Of a stretch of 64,000 nt of DNA, positions 29,986 through 40,446 are shown in pieces (position 1 is the stretch's first letter; every line of letters starts with the position of its first letter). Source of the stretch: Symbiodinium sp. CCMP2592 (Eukaryota; Sar; Dinophyceae; Suessiales; Symbiodiniaceae). Both the position numbers and the translations under genes were made by a program. The stretch covers positions 294,501-358,500 of the forward strand of contig CAJNDT010006130.1 in NCBI GenBank assembly GCA_905221615.1, in the 5' to 3' direction. The notes under the pieces are model-generated. The model was not told the DNA's origin. It saw nothing but the letters and a program-made list of their open reading frames with translations, and searched no databases.

Positions 29986-30159
29986 CTGCGCTCGAACAGT
30001 GCGCTTGTTTGTGAAGTCGTGCGACCGGCTTTGTATTGTTTCCTTCCCAAAGCAGTTGGGCTTGCATCCTCATGCTACAAAGGCGATTTCGGCCAATGCT
30101 GCCTTGACTCTCTGTTTACTCCTCCTTCTTGCACCATAGTTGTAGCCGTGCGGTCTGCT

Positions 30160-30215
30160 ATAGTATAATATATATATATGTATATAAATGTATATATATA
30201 TATATATATATTACT
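30160..30215. repeat. AT dinucleotide repeat
   Basis: TATATA runs on both sides of a short GTATATAAATG segment. Confidence 0.9.
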
Positions 30216-30317
30216 ATAGCTCTTCTTCTTTTTTGCGCTGGCTTGGATTGCAAGCGTGGTCTCATGTTGCTCATTCATGCTCGACTGCGTCGGGCAGGGT
30301 TGGAAGACTGAGGAGGG

Positions 30318-30478
30318 TGCCCTAAACCCCTAAACCGTAAACCTTTGTAACTTCCAGGCGACTAGGACCCTAAACCCCAATGCCAAACCCGAAACCCCTA
30401 AACCCTAAACGCTAAACCCCTAAAGCCCTAAACCCTAGACGCCAAACCCCTAAAGCCCTAAACCCTAAACCTAGGCCC
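30318..30478. repeat. CCCTAAA telomere-like array
   Basis: About fifteen degenerate units including an imperfect 30-base tandem repeat around 30410-30465. Confidence 0.85.
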
Positions 30479-30591
30479 GATGCCCGAAAGACCAGGCTAT
30501 GGGGCAGTCACCGTGCAGCCGCTACTGCGAGCCCGAAGATGACGATGGCTCCACAAACCGCGACCTCCCGATGTCGTCCGGGGCCTAATTT

Positions 30592-30693
30592 GAGAGCTTC
30601 CGACAGTTAGGGGTACCTTGCTTTGGGTCCTTATAATACGGATCCTACTATTTAGGGTGCTACCTTAGGGCACCCTTTTTTCGGAAACTCCCA
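30592..30693. mobile_element. family A element, reverse orientation
   Basis: Arms GAGAGCTTCCGACAGTTAGG and TTTTCGGAAACTCCCA; core TCCTTATAATACGGATCCTA. Confidence 0.75.
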
Positions 30694-30696
30694 GTT

Positions 30697-30800
30697 AGGG
30701 GCCTTGATACTAGGGGTTTTGGGGGTATATTACATTGATACTATATGTATAATGAGGATCCCCAAAATATAATGTTGGTAATAGTTTAGTCCCCTGTATT
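30697..30800. mobile_element. family G element
   Basis: Starts AGGGGCCTTGATACTAGGGG and ends TAGTTTAGTCCCCTGTATTA, with a core ACTATATGTATAATGAGGAT. It lies just after a family A copy. Confidence 0.6.
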
Positions 30801-30954
30801 AAGCATGGTTTTGGGCAGCATCGTCTATTGATTAAGCTATGTCTTGCAACCTTGGAACGGCACTGTTGTGCCAGTGCGAAGAGGGCTGTTAGAGGGTTAT
30901 GTTGTCGCTGGTTCTGCAACCATCACATTTTCTCGTGGTAAGTAGATCCCTCAG

Positions 30955-31093
30955 ACGCAAACATGCGGCAAGACCTCATCGCCATGGCTACCCCAAGCTG
31001 GAATTTTTCTCAACGACTTTGCAAGTCATCAGGACCGCCGAGCGGCAGCAGTATGAGAGGGAGTTTGAGAGGCACCGGCTGCGTTGGGTCGCT
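30955..31093 (+). CDS. exon candidate, charged
   Basis: Reads PHRHGYPKLEFFSTTLQVIR then TAERQQYEREFERHRLRW, ending at GTCGCT shortly before a family B element. Confidence 0.4.
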
Positions 31094-31102
31094 CGCTCTT
31101 AC

Positions 31103-31214
31103 TCTGGGCTCTTGTTAAGGAATTTTGCTTCAGTTGCCATAATAGGGATCTGTGGTGAATAATATAGTTGTTTTATCATGGTAACGTAAATTAAATCCCT
31201 GAACAAGAACCCAG
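31103..31214. mobile_element. family B element
   Basis: Arms CTGGGCTCTTGTTAAGGAAT and AACAAGAACCCAG; core CATAATAGGGATCTGTGGTG. The exons on its two sides did not join in frame in my reading. Confidence 0.8.
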
Positions 31215-31290
31215 CAATGTCGTCTTCTTGTGCCCATAGAATGTCAATCATTGCCAGTGGCTTCGGAGTCTTTAGGTATCCCGTCATGGA

Positions 31291-31358
31291 GTCGCAGTCT
31301 ACCACAAGCCTTGCATCCTAGGACGTCGCAGTCTACCGCAAGCCTTGCATCCTAGGAC
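31291..31358. repeat. 34-base tandem duplication
   Basis: Two adjacent copies of a 34-base unit starting GTCGCAGTCTACC, differing at one base. Confidence 0.9.
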
Positions 31359-31537
31359 GGTAGACCTCGAACAGTTTTGATGGGCCTCCAAAATCACCCT
31401 GGACATGAGGACGAGACCACTTTTGGGCTTAAAAGACCCCTGCAACGATCGTTGTGATGACAGTTCTCCAGTGGACTCCGTAACTCGACCTGGCAACCTG
31501 ATTTGCCCATTACGGTCTTGAAATAGGCAGTGTGCAG

Positions 31538-31833
31538 AATGTGAGACTGCCAGTGACAACTGCAATTCCTTGGCCACACTACCTGCATCTACATCACGCA
31601 CTTGCTGTGAGGCACGTGCAGGAGGTGCTCCGGCAGGGTGCAAAGGAGGCCACCCCAAGCCTGTTCGACATTGTAGGCTGTAGGTTCAAGGTTTCGGATT
31701 GGGATTTCTGAGCTAGCGGGCTTTAGGGTATCCTGTCACCTGTCCCTAGCTTAAGAAGCGATTCTCCACCCGTCGCCGTTTGCGGTTTTGTAGGGGTCTT
31801 AAGTGCCGGAAGTGCCCCTTGAAGCTCGAATAA
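31538..31833 (+). CDS. two terminal exons joined in frame (31538-31672, 31756-31833)
   Basis: Exon one (after GTGTGCAG) reads 45 codons including HHALAVRHVQEVLRQGAKEA and ends LFDI before GTAGGC. Exon two (after CTTAAG) reads KRFSTRRRLRFCRGLKCRKC then PLKLE and TAA. The basic C-terminus with CxxC could bind nucleic acid or metal; no family recognised. Confidence 0.5.
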
Positions 31834-32198
31834 AGTAGCCTCCATGGCCAGTAATTTTATTCAGCTTTACATTGGGGTTTAGGGTTTAGGGTTGGTTTTG
31901 GCGTTGACCTAGTTTTGCGAATTGTGTCCGCCTATACCTGAGCGATGCCACCTCCACGCTATCACTAGCAGCCGAGACCTCCCACGGATGCAAGCTTTTC
32001 AAAACAAGCTACATCTGCCTACAGTTGTTGTGAAACCTTTTCCCTTGAAGCCCCTTGAGCTTCGAGCATTTTTGTTGAAGACTTACTTCAAGCCCCCAAA
32101 ATACCCCAAGCCACACCCCTGCTCAAAGCTGGCCTCTGTTCGCATGGGGCCCCCGAAACCGTAAAACTTAGGAGCTCTGGCGGACTGTGTTGGGGTGA

Positions 32199-32313
32199 CT
32201 GGGTTCTTGTTAAGGAGTTTAACTCCAGTTACGACCATAGGGATCTTTACGGTAAACAATAGGGTTGCCTTCTTATGGTGACTTAAACTTGAAATCCCCT
32301 AAGAAGAACCCAG
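32199..32313. mobile_element. family B element
   Basis: Arms CTGGGTTCTTGTTAAGGAGT and GAAGAACCCAG; core CCATAGGGATCTTTACGGTA. TGA flanks both ends. Confidence 0.8.
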
Positions 32314-32365
32314 TGAAGGGTGTAACTGCGAATTTAAGACTTCAAGTTGTGGTTAAACGGTGTAG

Positions 32366-32593
32366 GTCCCGCGACAGTGCTTTCCTTAGTGCCGATCTTC
32401 CGAGGTTCATAGGGACCCTTAGGTGGGTAGGGGGAGGGGGTGCAGGGGTCCTCCCTCAATGCCCATAATAAGGACTTAATAAGGCTTATGTAAGGAAGCA
32501 TAGTCCCCTACCCCTCTTCCCCCTACCCCCCTAACAGTCCCTATGAGAGGTCTATTGTGCGAACTGTGGGTCGCGCTTCGCCGGGAGCACAGG
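32366..32593 (+). CDS. two exons joined over family H copy 1 (32366-32404, 32538-32593)
   Basis: Exon one (SRDSAFLSADLP) ends CCGAG in phase 2 before GTTCAT. Exon two starts after TAACAG with TCCCTATGAGAG, the outer end of the element's right arm plus target duplication, and reads PYERSIVRTVGRASPGAQ. The element's end is thus translated. Confidence 0.45.
32407..32546. mobile_element. family H element, copy 1, with 5-bp target duplication
   Basis: Arms TCATAGGGACCCTTAGGTGG and AGTCCCTATGA, with G-rich left and C-rich right subterminal parts. GAGGT is repeated at 32402-32406 and 32547-32551. The splice donor GT is the last two bases of the left target copy; the acceptor lies inside the right arm at 32536-32537. 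Confidence 0.85.
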
Positions 32594-32644
32594 GTGTGAG
32601 TTCTTGCTCCTTGCCATTTTGCACGGGGGGTGAAGCCCTAAACC

Positions 32645-32747
32645 CAGAGACTTCAATATCCCCTAATTAAGGAATATACCATCACAGTAGGGATCCTACT
32701 ATATTTTACGGCATATTCGTCAATTAAGGGGACATTGGAGTCTCTGG
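32645..32747. mobile_element. family D element
   Basis: Arms CAGAGACTTCAATATCCC and GGACATTGGAGTCTCTG; core AGGGATCCTACTATATTTTA. Confidence 0.8.
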
Positions 32748-33106
32748 TGGGAACCCGAACGGTGAGGAGCTGAGGGTTCAGGAACCTGATTGTGAAACGG
32801 GACCTCTTATCGCTTTGAGGAACTTCAAAATGGCTGCGGGGGCATTAGGCTCCAGTATTTTGGGTGCACAGGGCAGAAGCTTTTGTCCGAAGGGTTTCGG
32901 CGTTTAGAGCTGTTGCCCAAGTTGCTGAGTGCGCAGGTGAAGGCATAGAAGCCCTTATGCTAGGAATTGCAGACCCTCATGAAAACCCGAGGCCCTAGCC
33001 ATTTTCAGCTTCAGCTCCTCCTTACGAGGCCTCAGCCACGAAACGCAAACCAATTGTCACAAAAGGCTCAATGCCCTGCGGCTGTGCCTTCGGGTTTAGG
33101 GTTCAG

Positions 33107-33198
33107 GGCATCCAACACGTGATCCGTATCTGATGCACGGCCTTGCCTCAGGTCTCTCGAAGTGGGACGTCTACGGTCTGCCCGGCGTGCCGCTGAAA
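33107..33198 (+). CDS. exon candidate
   Basis: Reads TRDPYLMHGLASGLSKWDVY then GLPGVPLK between GGTTCAG and GTTAGT, a good donor. Confidence 0.5.
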
Positions 33199-33684
33199 GT
33201 TAGTGTTCAAGGCCCGGTGTAGGCACTTCACTGTAGACCCTGGACCCAAAAAAATGGATTCTAAATCCGAGTTCCAAACCCTCAACTTGCGCTCAACCCA
33301 AAACACTGGAGCTTGAGGCATTGGCTCCACTAGTGCTTCGAGTTGAAGTCGGCACTTCCGGTTTCAGGGTTTCAGGATTGAGTCGAAAAATGCATCCGGG
33401 CTTTCCTTGGAACTGAGCATTGCCTTGGATTCAGCCCTACCCTTGGCCATTCGGAGCTCACTTGGGCTTTCTCGGGCTTCTAGACTTCAGGACTAGGCTT
33501 ACTCGGGTCCCGATAATCAGAATAGAGGTATGGGATAAACTAGACTGTAGTTATCATAGGAACCGTAACGGTTGGTGGCGGCAATTGTTCAGGCTTCTAG
33601 AACAGAGGGTTGATGTGGAGCTTTAGGTCAGGTGTGTGGTTTAATATAGTGGCCTAGATTCTAGACTTCCGGGTGTGAAGGATA

Positions 33685-33776
33685 TGTATAATACATGTGT
33701 GTATATATATAGTTACATGTCTGTATGTATAGTATACATATATACATATATACATATACATGTGTAGATAGATATG

Positions 33777-33809
<33 letters not shown>

Positions 33810-33812
33810 GGA
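33685..33812. repeat. AT-rich dinucleotide repeat
   Basis: ATATAT and TATGTATA runs in several blocks. Confidence 0.85.
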
Positions 33813-34007
33813 GGGACAGGGGGGAGAGATGCATGTACAGTATATTTAATCACGAATCGATTTGCCTCTTGTTACCAATGCCTGTGAAACTGCGAGTCCG
33901 GAAGGTGCTGAGCGAAGGGACACCGCTTTAGAAGCTTGCTTCTTTGAAGCACAAGGAGGCTTGCTGCATCCTGATGCCAGGGGCGTGTGATACCCGCGTA
34001 AGACAGG

Positions 34008-34110
34008 GGCCTAAATCATCACCTTGTAATCAACTTTTGGGGTTCCGTATTATAATTATAGTATAATGGGCCCCAAAACCTATTCTATTTATTCAGGCCC
34101 CTACATTACA
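34008..34110. mobile_element. family G element
   Basis: Ends AGGGGCCTAAATCATCACCT and ATTCAGGCCCCTACATTAC; core GTATTATAATTATAGTATAA between GGGGTT and GGGCCCC. Confidence 0.7.
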
Positions 34111-34272
34111 AAACCAACCGCATGACCCCAGAGCCTCAAGCAAAGCCCGAACAGTAACCGCATCGGGTGGAAAGAATTGTTGTTGTTTTCTAGCTTCTCG
34201 GGGGTTTCCGCTCCCTGGCCGTCGGACTTCTTCAGGTTTGCGACGTTAAATGCTGGAGTAGGAATTTGACAG

Positions 34273-34490
34273 TCTCGTTCAACTCGAACTTGACATACAC
34301 AGTGCCCAAAGCTGGTGCAGAAAGGACAGGAAAAGCCGGTGCAGCACATCTGGTTCAGGGACCAGCAAGTGCATGTGTCGCATCCTCTCGTGACACCAGC
34401 CGCGGTTTCCTTTTAGCCACGGCAAAGATGCAATTGCACCTGTCCCCAGCCTCATTCCAGATTCTATTGCGTGAGCGAGTCTCCATCGAG
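34273..34490 (+). CDS. exon candidate
   Basis: After TTTGACAG the frame reads SFNSNLTYTVPKAGAERTGK and continues to LRERVSIEY without a stop. The 3' splice point is not clear. Confidence 0.4.
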
Positions 34491-34550
34491 TACCCACTTA
34501 CATCTACTTGCCTTCACTGTTTTACCTTGTTGCCTCTGGTCGTGCTTCAG

Positions 34551-34684
34551 CTGCAGTGGTCGCGATCATCATGTGGGTGCTGCCATTGCTAGTCGAAGAA
34601 GCTCTGCCGCTGTCGCTTGCCATGACCTTCACGACGGTCAGCATAGTCTTGGCCATGCCGTTGAAGAAGAAGAAGCGAGCATGA
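34551..34684 (+). CDS. terminal exon of a membrane protein
   Basis: Follows a pyrimidine-rich tract and GCTTCAG. It encodes two hydrophobic stretches (AVVAIIMWVLPLLV and LPLSLAMTFTTVSIVLAMPL) and then KKKKRA and TGA. A short lysine-rich cytosolic tail after a last membrane span resembles dilysine ER-retrieval tails, although the exact KKxx spacing is not met. Product otherwise unknown. Confidence 0.5.
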
Positions 34685-34784
34685 GTTTAATTAACCATTG
34701 TGAACTGATGCCTCTGCTGAAAGAGAATATGAGCGAGATGGCGATGTTGATAATTCCAATTCTGATCACGATGGTGGACGAACG

Positions 34785-35065
34785 ATGATGGTGCCAGTGG
34801 TACTGATGATGGTGAAGCATCCGAAGATGAACATGTTGTAGAAGATGATGATGGTGATGATCAGGATGATGAATGATCAGGATGGTGATGATGATGATGA
34901 TGATGATGGTGGATGGCGATGACGACCATCCCGGTGCTGAACATGCTGCTGCTGATGGCGATGATGGCTAACATGAACAGTGTTGAATGCCACGGTGGAG
35001 TTTGTGTTGATTGTGGGTTGGTGAAGATGACGGTGGTGCTGCCTGTACAAAGTGGTGATGACAGC
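34785..35065. repeat. GATGAT/GGTGAT triplet-rich region
   Basis: Tandem GAT and GGT triplets, densest at 34840-34915. Confidence 0.8.
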
Positions 35066-35324
35066 ATCAGACCATCTTAGTCCTATCTTGCCGTGTGTAC
35101 CATACCAAAATATACTATACTATAGCATATTATATTGTACCAGCTTTTATTTATACTAGCTATACCATACTATGTACTATACTCTACCAGCTTTGCTTCT
35201 GATTTTGGTGATTGCGCCGACTTGCACGGCCCTCGGGTCTCAAACACGCGGACCTCTGCAGAGTTCCGAGTCTGAGTCGGGCTTATGGATTTCAGTAAGA
35301 ATTCGGCCAATGGGCGCTATCTGG

Positions 35325-35411
35325 AGTTACCACTACTATTTTGGGGGCTCCTTAGTACAATTATAGTATAAATGGCCCCAAAATCTAATCATCAAGGCCC
35401 CTATGTTGCAT
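35325..35411. mobile_element. family G element
   Basis: Core TTGGGGGCTCCTTAGTACAA with TTATAGTATAAATGGCCCCA and right end CATCAAGGCCCCTATGTT. Confidence 0.65.
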
Positions 35412-35412
35412 T

Positions 35413-35643
35413 ATGAGGTTCATGAGAGTTGTTCAGGGTTTGCATGAGGGCTTCATGTGGAGAGCGACGTATCGCGGATGGACGGAGTCAGTGGCTCAAG
35501 ACGCTGGCATGCTAGCAGTGCTAGACACGAAGCAGATTGGAACAGCCCTCGGTTTGAAGAAATACGGTGCTGGCGATGTACGGTTCAACAAATGCTCCTG
35601 TCGACTCGCACGGCCGAGAAATCCTTGTGAAGAGAGCCTTTAA
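35413..35643 (+). CDS. 76-codon open frame, hypothetical
   Basis: ATG at 35413, TAA at 35641-35643. Reads through MWRATYRGWTESVAQDAGML and TKQIGTALGLKKYGAGDVRF with a short Cys-containing tail. It sits between two family G elements. Could be an unspliced small gene or an exon; no family recognised. Confidence 0.35.
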   Translation: MRFMRVVQGLHEGFMWRATYRGWTESVAQDAGMLAVLDTKQIGTALGLKKYGAGDVRFNKCSCRLARPRNPCEESL

Positions 35644-35661
35644 ATGTGGGCCATGGCATAC

Positions 35662-35845
35662 TATAGGGGCCTTAATAATTACCCACTCTATCTTGGGGTT
35701 TCCTTATTATAGCTACAGTGTATAAAACCCTATTCTAATCATGAAGGCCCCTGTATTATAGTGCCCTTATAGATCCCTTATGGTACCTTTATAGACCCCT
35801 TCAAAGGAACCCTATTATAACCATTAAGGCCCCTACATTAGTTGC
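35662..35845. mobile_element. family G element plus partial second copy
   Basis: 35662-35763 has both ends (AGGGGCCTTAATAATTACCC, CATGAAGGCCCCTGTATTA). A further right-end fragment (CATTAAGGCCCCTACATTA) is at 35823-35841. Confidence 0.65.
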
Positions 35846-36109
35846 AAACCCAGAGATGCTCGAAGCTTGAAATCGGACCGAAAGTTCCTGAGCAGGGCCT
35901 TAACAAAGAAAGCGAGATGATTAGTAATACCTTTTCCTTCTCGTATACTATAACAAACATACCCCGAACCCCCGAACCCTCATAGTATACTATGACATAC
36001 CCCCAAACCCAGGCGCGTAGGTGAGCCAGGTTTCAAGGGGCGGGTTTCTCCTACCCAAAGGCCTGAACCCGACGTTGCGATGGAGCCCGGAATGCCGTGA
36101 GACTGATAG

Positions 36110-36195
36110 CCATGTCAACTCTCGACAGCGGCGGCAGCTCCAGCGAAAAAGGACCCGCGACTGGAATCCAGGCTTATGGGCCGGGTTCGGAGAAG
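36110..36195 (+). CDS. exon candidate
   Basis: Reads MSTLDSGGSSSEKGPATGIQ then AYGPGSEK, between CTGATAG and GTGCGC; ends phase 0. Confidence 0.4.
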
Positions 36196-36831
36196 GTGCG
36201 CAAAGGTTCGGGTGACAGGAACTTGGTGCTTTTTTGTCGATTGCCTTGTGTTGACTGCGCCTGCGCTGCTTGCATTTGGAGGGGCAGTGTTGCGGCTTTC
36301 CGGATCATGCCTTGCACTTTTCAAGCAAGCTCATAAAACTGTATCCTGGGATTCCCGCCACACAGCTCTCTGAAGACCCGGTGCACAGGACTTCTGACGG
36401 CGGGGCAATTTAAGGGTCCTTCTTTGTGCGGATCCTGCCATCTAGCAGCGTCCCTCATTTTTGGCAAACTCCTTTATGTGAGACCGTCAAACTATTTCCG
36501 ATACTCTGTCTGAGTCTGTTAAGCCCATAACTCACGATCAAGCTTCCAGAAACCTCAGACCGTGAACGCCTCCGCCCTACTCCACCTAAACTCAGCGAAA
36601 CTCATCGGAAATTTCTCTGAACATAGAAATGGGTTTCTCAAACCCAGTGTCAGCGTAGCAAGCCCGCAGCCGGAATTCCCTGGAGGACCTGCCAACCCAG
36701 GAAGCCCGGTTGAAGGCGCCAAAGTCACATCGGGTCGACTGGTTCGGGGCTTTTCGGGGCAGAGGAGTCGGAAGGCCGTGTAGCGTTGGTAGACTTGAAC
36801 GACTGTCCAAGTCATACGGCTCTACATCGTC

Positions 36832-36835
36832 GTCG

Positions 36836-36918
<83 letters not shown>

Positions 36919-36920
36919 CA
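36832..36920. repeat. GTT triplet repeat
   Basis: About 28 perfect GTT units. Confidence 0.98.
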
Positions 36921-37354
36921 CCAGCCCTATGGCTGATTATGTTCTTCCTCACCCTCCAGTCTGAATAATCCTTACCATCGTCAGGATGAGCGGCAGCATG
37001 AAATCAGAATCGCCTCATCATCAGAATTATCATCCTCATGACGACCGTTTAACCGGCGTAATTGTAGTACCCGTCATCTTGATTGGTATCGTAATCGTCG
37101 CGGCAAGGTCTACGAGCAGCGGTGCGGGGGATGTCAGGGTTCAGTGTGAAGACTCTGCGATGAGGGAGCTTCGGGTTTGAGTACGAGGTTTCGGAGCTGG
37201 AGGTTTGAAGCTCAAAGATGTGAGGTCTCAGGTTCCGAAGCCGAGGCCTAGCCCCCAGTCCCAGATATCCCTAACCTGTGCATACCCTGAACACCAAACC
37301 CCATCGCGGAAATCCTAGCTTCACCTCGAAACCATAGACAATCCACATCAACCC

Positions 37355-37680
37355 CAACAGAACTACTTTAAAGTCCCACTGTATATAATTTGGTAAAGTG
37401 CTATACGATCCGATAAACGATATGGGATTACTAAATACCTTTTTTAAACATATAGTCTAATGCACCCTGAAGCCCTATTCTAACTAGTCAGGCTTCTGCA
37501 TTACTAAACCCAGACCGGCAGACCGGTGTGAGGCCCCTACAAAACTACATTAAAAGTCCTATAAAATGAAGTTCTATAAGATCCGATAAGCACTATGAGA
37601 CTAGTAACGCAGACAAAGTCCTATATACTAAAGTTCGTTTAAGATCCGAAAAGCACTATGAGACTACTCACCCAGACTGG
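37355..37680. repeat. tandem repeat, about 75-80 base unit
   Basis: Three or four degenerate units sharing ACTACATTAAAAGTCCTATA and AGATCCGATAAGCACTATGA, with CCCAGACT or ACGCAGAC between them; one half-unit resembles a family G end. Confidence 0.6.
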
Positions 37681-37684
37681 CCAG

Positions 37685-37757
37685 GCTCCTTCATCCTCTT
37701 CGAAGACCAGATCTCGGCAGACATCGTGACTTCCCGGGGCGACAATCTCCAAGGAGG
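37685..37757 (+). CDS. exon candidate
   Basis: Reads SFILFEDQISADIVTSRGDN then LQ, after CTGGCCAG and ending GGAGG/GTTTAGGG, so the donor is formed by a telomere-like repeat. Confidence 0.5.
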
Positions 37758-37810
37758 GTTTAGGGTTTAGGATTTAGAGACGAGGGTTTTTTGAGGCGCT
37801 GCTACTTGGA

Positions 37811-37926
37811 GGGCCAGTGCCCAGGGGACTTAGTAAGTTGCTTGTAGGTTGGGTTCTAATTGGGCCAGCTCCATTTAGGGGTACTGTTGTCTTTCCTAAA
37901 AGCCTACTTACTAAGTCCCCTGGGCC
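37811..37926. mobile_element. family N inverted-repeat element
   Basis: Arms around CCCAGGGGACTTAGTAAGTT and ACTTACTAAGTCCCCTGGGC, near perfect over 17 bases, with inner parts CTTGTAGG and CCTAAAAG. Confidence 0.8.
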
Positions 37927-38029
37927 TCTAAGTAAGGCCCTTGAGGTTTTGGGGCTTCTGGTGCAGGTTATCGTCGCAGGGAGTGAGATGATGAGAGCCA
38001 CATGCACAAGTTTGGAGCAATGCCAACCC

Positions 38030-38112
38030 TAAACCTACAGTACGCTCGCAGTGATCCTAGACCCCTAAACCCCTAAACCCCTAGTAACCCTAGACCCTAA
38101 ACCCTAAAAAGC
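38030..38112. repeat. CCCTAAA telomere-like array
   Basis: About eight degenerate units in two blocks. Confidence 0.85.
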
Positions 38113-38114
38113 CC

Positions 38115-38151
38115 TAGGAATATTCCTTAATTAAGGGATATTGGAGTCTCT
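38115..38151. mobile_element. family D right end
   Basis: GGAATATTCCTTAATTAAGG then GATATTGGAGTCTCTGG; the left half is missing. A coding-like stretch (38152-38235, VAGGPSVHSLQTGKSDSFRG) begins at once after it. Confidence 0.6.
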
Positions 38152-38383
38152 GGGGGCTGTCGCAGGAGGCCCGTCTGTGCACAGCCTGCAGACCGGAAAG
38201 AGCGACTCCTTCCGAGGCACGCTTCGGGTTGACTTTCGTTTAGGGTTTAGGGTTTAGGGTTCAGGGTTTGGAGACTAGAGTTAGCTGAGGGTTTCGGGTG
38301 TAGTTGTTGTCGGTTTACAGTGCGATCTGTAGTTTACGGTTTGGGATGATGGGGTTTAGTTCTTGGTTGGGGGGCCGTCATAG

Positions 38384-38475
38384 ACTACGCCGAGCACCGC
38401 AACCCCACACCTGTTACTGGTTGCAGCATCAAGCGCTTGAATAACGCCTGGCGGCGCGAGCAGAGGAACAAGTTG
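38384..38475 (+). CDS. exon candidate
   Basis: Reads YAEHRNPTPVTGCSIKRLNN then AWRREQRNKL, after GTCATAG and before GTACGT, a strong donor. Basic C-terminal part. Confidence 0.55.
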
Positions 38476-39146
38476 GTACGTATTCAAGCATGCATCTAGC
38501 TGTGTATGCTGATGCTTACGCATTTACCGAGAGTAGAGCATACCTACCCACACCTGTGCGTTTGCTTTGGAAGCTCATGCCGAAGGCTTCCTTACAGGTG
38601 CTAAGGCCTGTCGTGCAAGCATGGCAAGAGCAATGACAGCCGGAAGACTCGGAGAGCCAAACTCTGAGCATTATTTCGAAATATTGTGAGCCTGCCTGTC
38701 GGAGGCATTCGCAGAAGCCTCTCCACTCTTGTGCTTCGTGCAGCAGCCGGAACAAGTCACAAGAGATTATTACACAAGACTGCAAAATGCCATAAGGTAC
38801 CCGAGCCGGCATGGATTGGAGGCATATGAAGGCTTGTGGGTGTAGGCTTCTGGGTGTGGGCCAAAATCTAAAAGCACGTTTGAACATGTCTTCAAGTTCC
38901 TCCCCCAAACCCTGAACCCCTAAACCCCTAAACCCTAAACCCCAAATCCAGTTTATTCCGAGTCAACAGTTCACGCTGCGAGGAACACAATCCTCGGATG
39001 CAGTGGACAGCTATCTCGGATTTCCTGGCTGCTTTGATTCTGGGTTCGGGTTTGAATGCTTTAGGGCGAAACCCTAAAAACCCGGACAATCCTTAATCTT
39101 CGAAACCCTAAATATTCGCAGACCCTAGAAGCCTTAAACTCCCAAA

Positions 39147-39251
39147 TGGGGTTTCCGAAAATAGGGGACCCTAATATAGTACCTTAAAATAGTAGGATCC
39201 CTATTATAAGGACCCCAAAATGAGGTAGCCCGAATTTTCGGAAACTCCCCA
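39147..39251. mobile_element. family A element, near complete
   Basis: Arms TGGGGTTTCCGAAAATAGGG and AATTTTCGGAAACTCCCCA; core AGTAGGATCCCTATTATAAG. A good reference copy, not next to evident exons. Confidence 0.9.
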
Positions 39252-40345
39252 ATGGCTAAAGTCTTTAAATCGTTTGGGCCAGTGAAACGGTTGGCCGTTG
39301 AGTGCAAGCCTGCAAGGGTGTGTTCGGGATCCTGCGCATTCCTCATGCTACGGCCCTTACACTCTAGACCTTAAAGCCACTACGCCCTAAGGGCACCCTA
39401 AAACCTTTAAACCTCCTAAACGCCCAAAACCGTTGAAACCCCACAAGAAGCCAGGATGGATACAGAAGGTGTCAACTACTGAGCTTTTGAGTCCGATCGC
39501 CAGCCGAGGACCAACCCAACTGAGTCTTTTGGGGGGGCTGTGCACTTTTGGGCAGTCAGTTTTACAAGTGCGGTGTTGGGTTTTTAGAAGGCAGCGGCTT
39601 ATAGCGGTTTGATAGTGAGGGGGTCGGTGACACAGGATCAGCCGAAGAGGTGCCCAAATGATTAGAACAGGGGTCTGGCGTTTCAGTTGTACCACAAGAG
39701 TATGCAAGTCTTGCCTAGGTCTCAAATCTTTATTGATTCAAGCTTTGACGGCGAACCTGAACCCCGCCCCCTGCCCCTAACTCCGCGGAGCTTTCACGCA
39801 CACCCTCCAATCCCAGAATCTTAAAACTCGTGAGATGTAGGCCTCCCGCCCGAAAGCCTTATATACTATTAGTACAGCCCAAGACCCCGAACGGCCCTAG
39901 TCCCGACGTCCTCCAGCCCAAAGCAAATTTGAGCCGCAAAACTCCCCAGCCGGAACTCCCCAACCAAGACGTTTTAGCTTCAAGCCAAAGTTCAAAGCCC
40001 TGAGCGAACACACTGCAGCACAACCCTAAACCCATAAACCTGGGAGGACAGACGCGACAAGAAACCTTAGACACCTTGACCAACCAAGAGACATCGAGCG
40101 GCAACCTCGGTCTCCGGGGGCTCCCCGACTTCGCGCAAAAGGTGTTTAAGGGAGGCTCTGGGAGATGTCCCTCACGTTTTGGTGGGGTTTTGAAAGGGTG
40201 CCTCACGGCTGTCTGGATTTACCACTGTTTGGCTTCAAGGGATGTTCAATGTGGCTTTGGGGTGTGAAATATATGGAGCTCACAAGAAAATTCGAAGAAA
40301 GGGTGGCCAGAATATGTGGCAACTAGTCGGTCCGGCAGGCTTCCT

Positions 40346-40446
40346 AGAGACTCCAAGATCCCTTAATTAAGGAATATACCCTTAAACGGATCCCTCATAT
40401 GATTTCAGGTACATTCCCTTAATTCGGGGAGATTGGAGTCTCTGTC
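40346..40446. mobile_element. family D element
   Basis: Arms AGAGACTCCAAGATCCCTTA and GATTGGAGTCTCTG; core CGGATCCCTCATATGATTTC. Confidence 0.8.

Noticed and set aside
31103-31290. Family B copy as a clean intron
   Set aside because: The exon before it and the open frame after it did not join without a stop at any of the likely splice sites.
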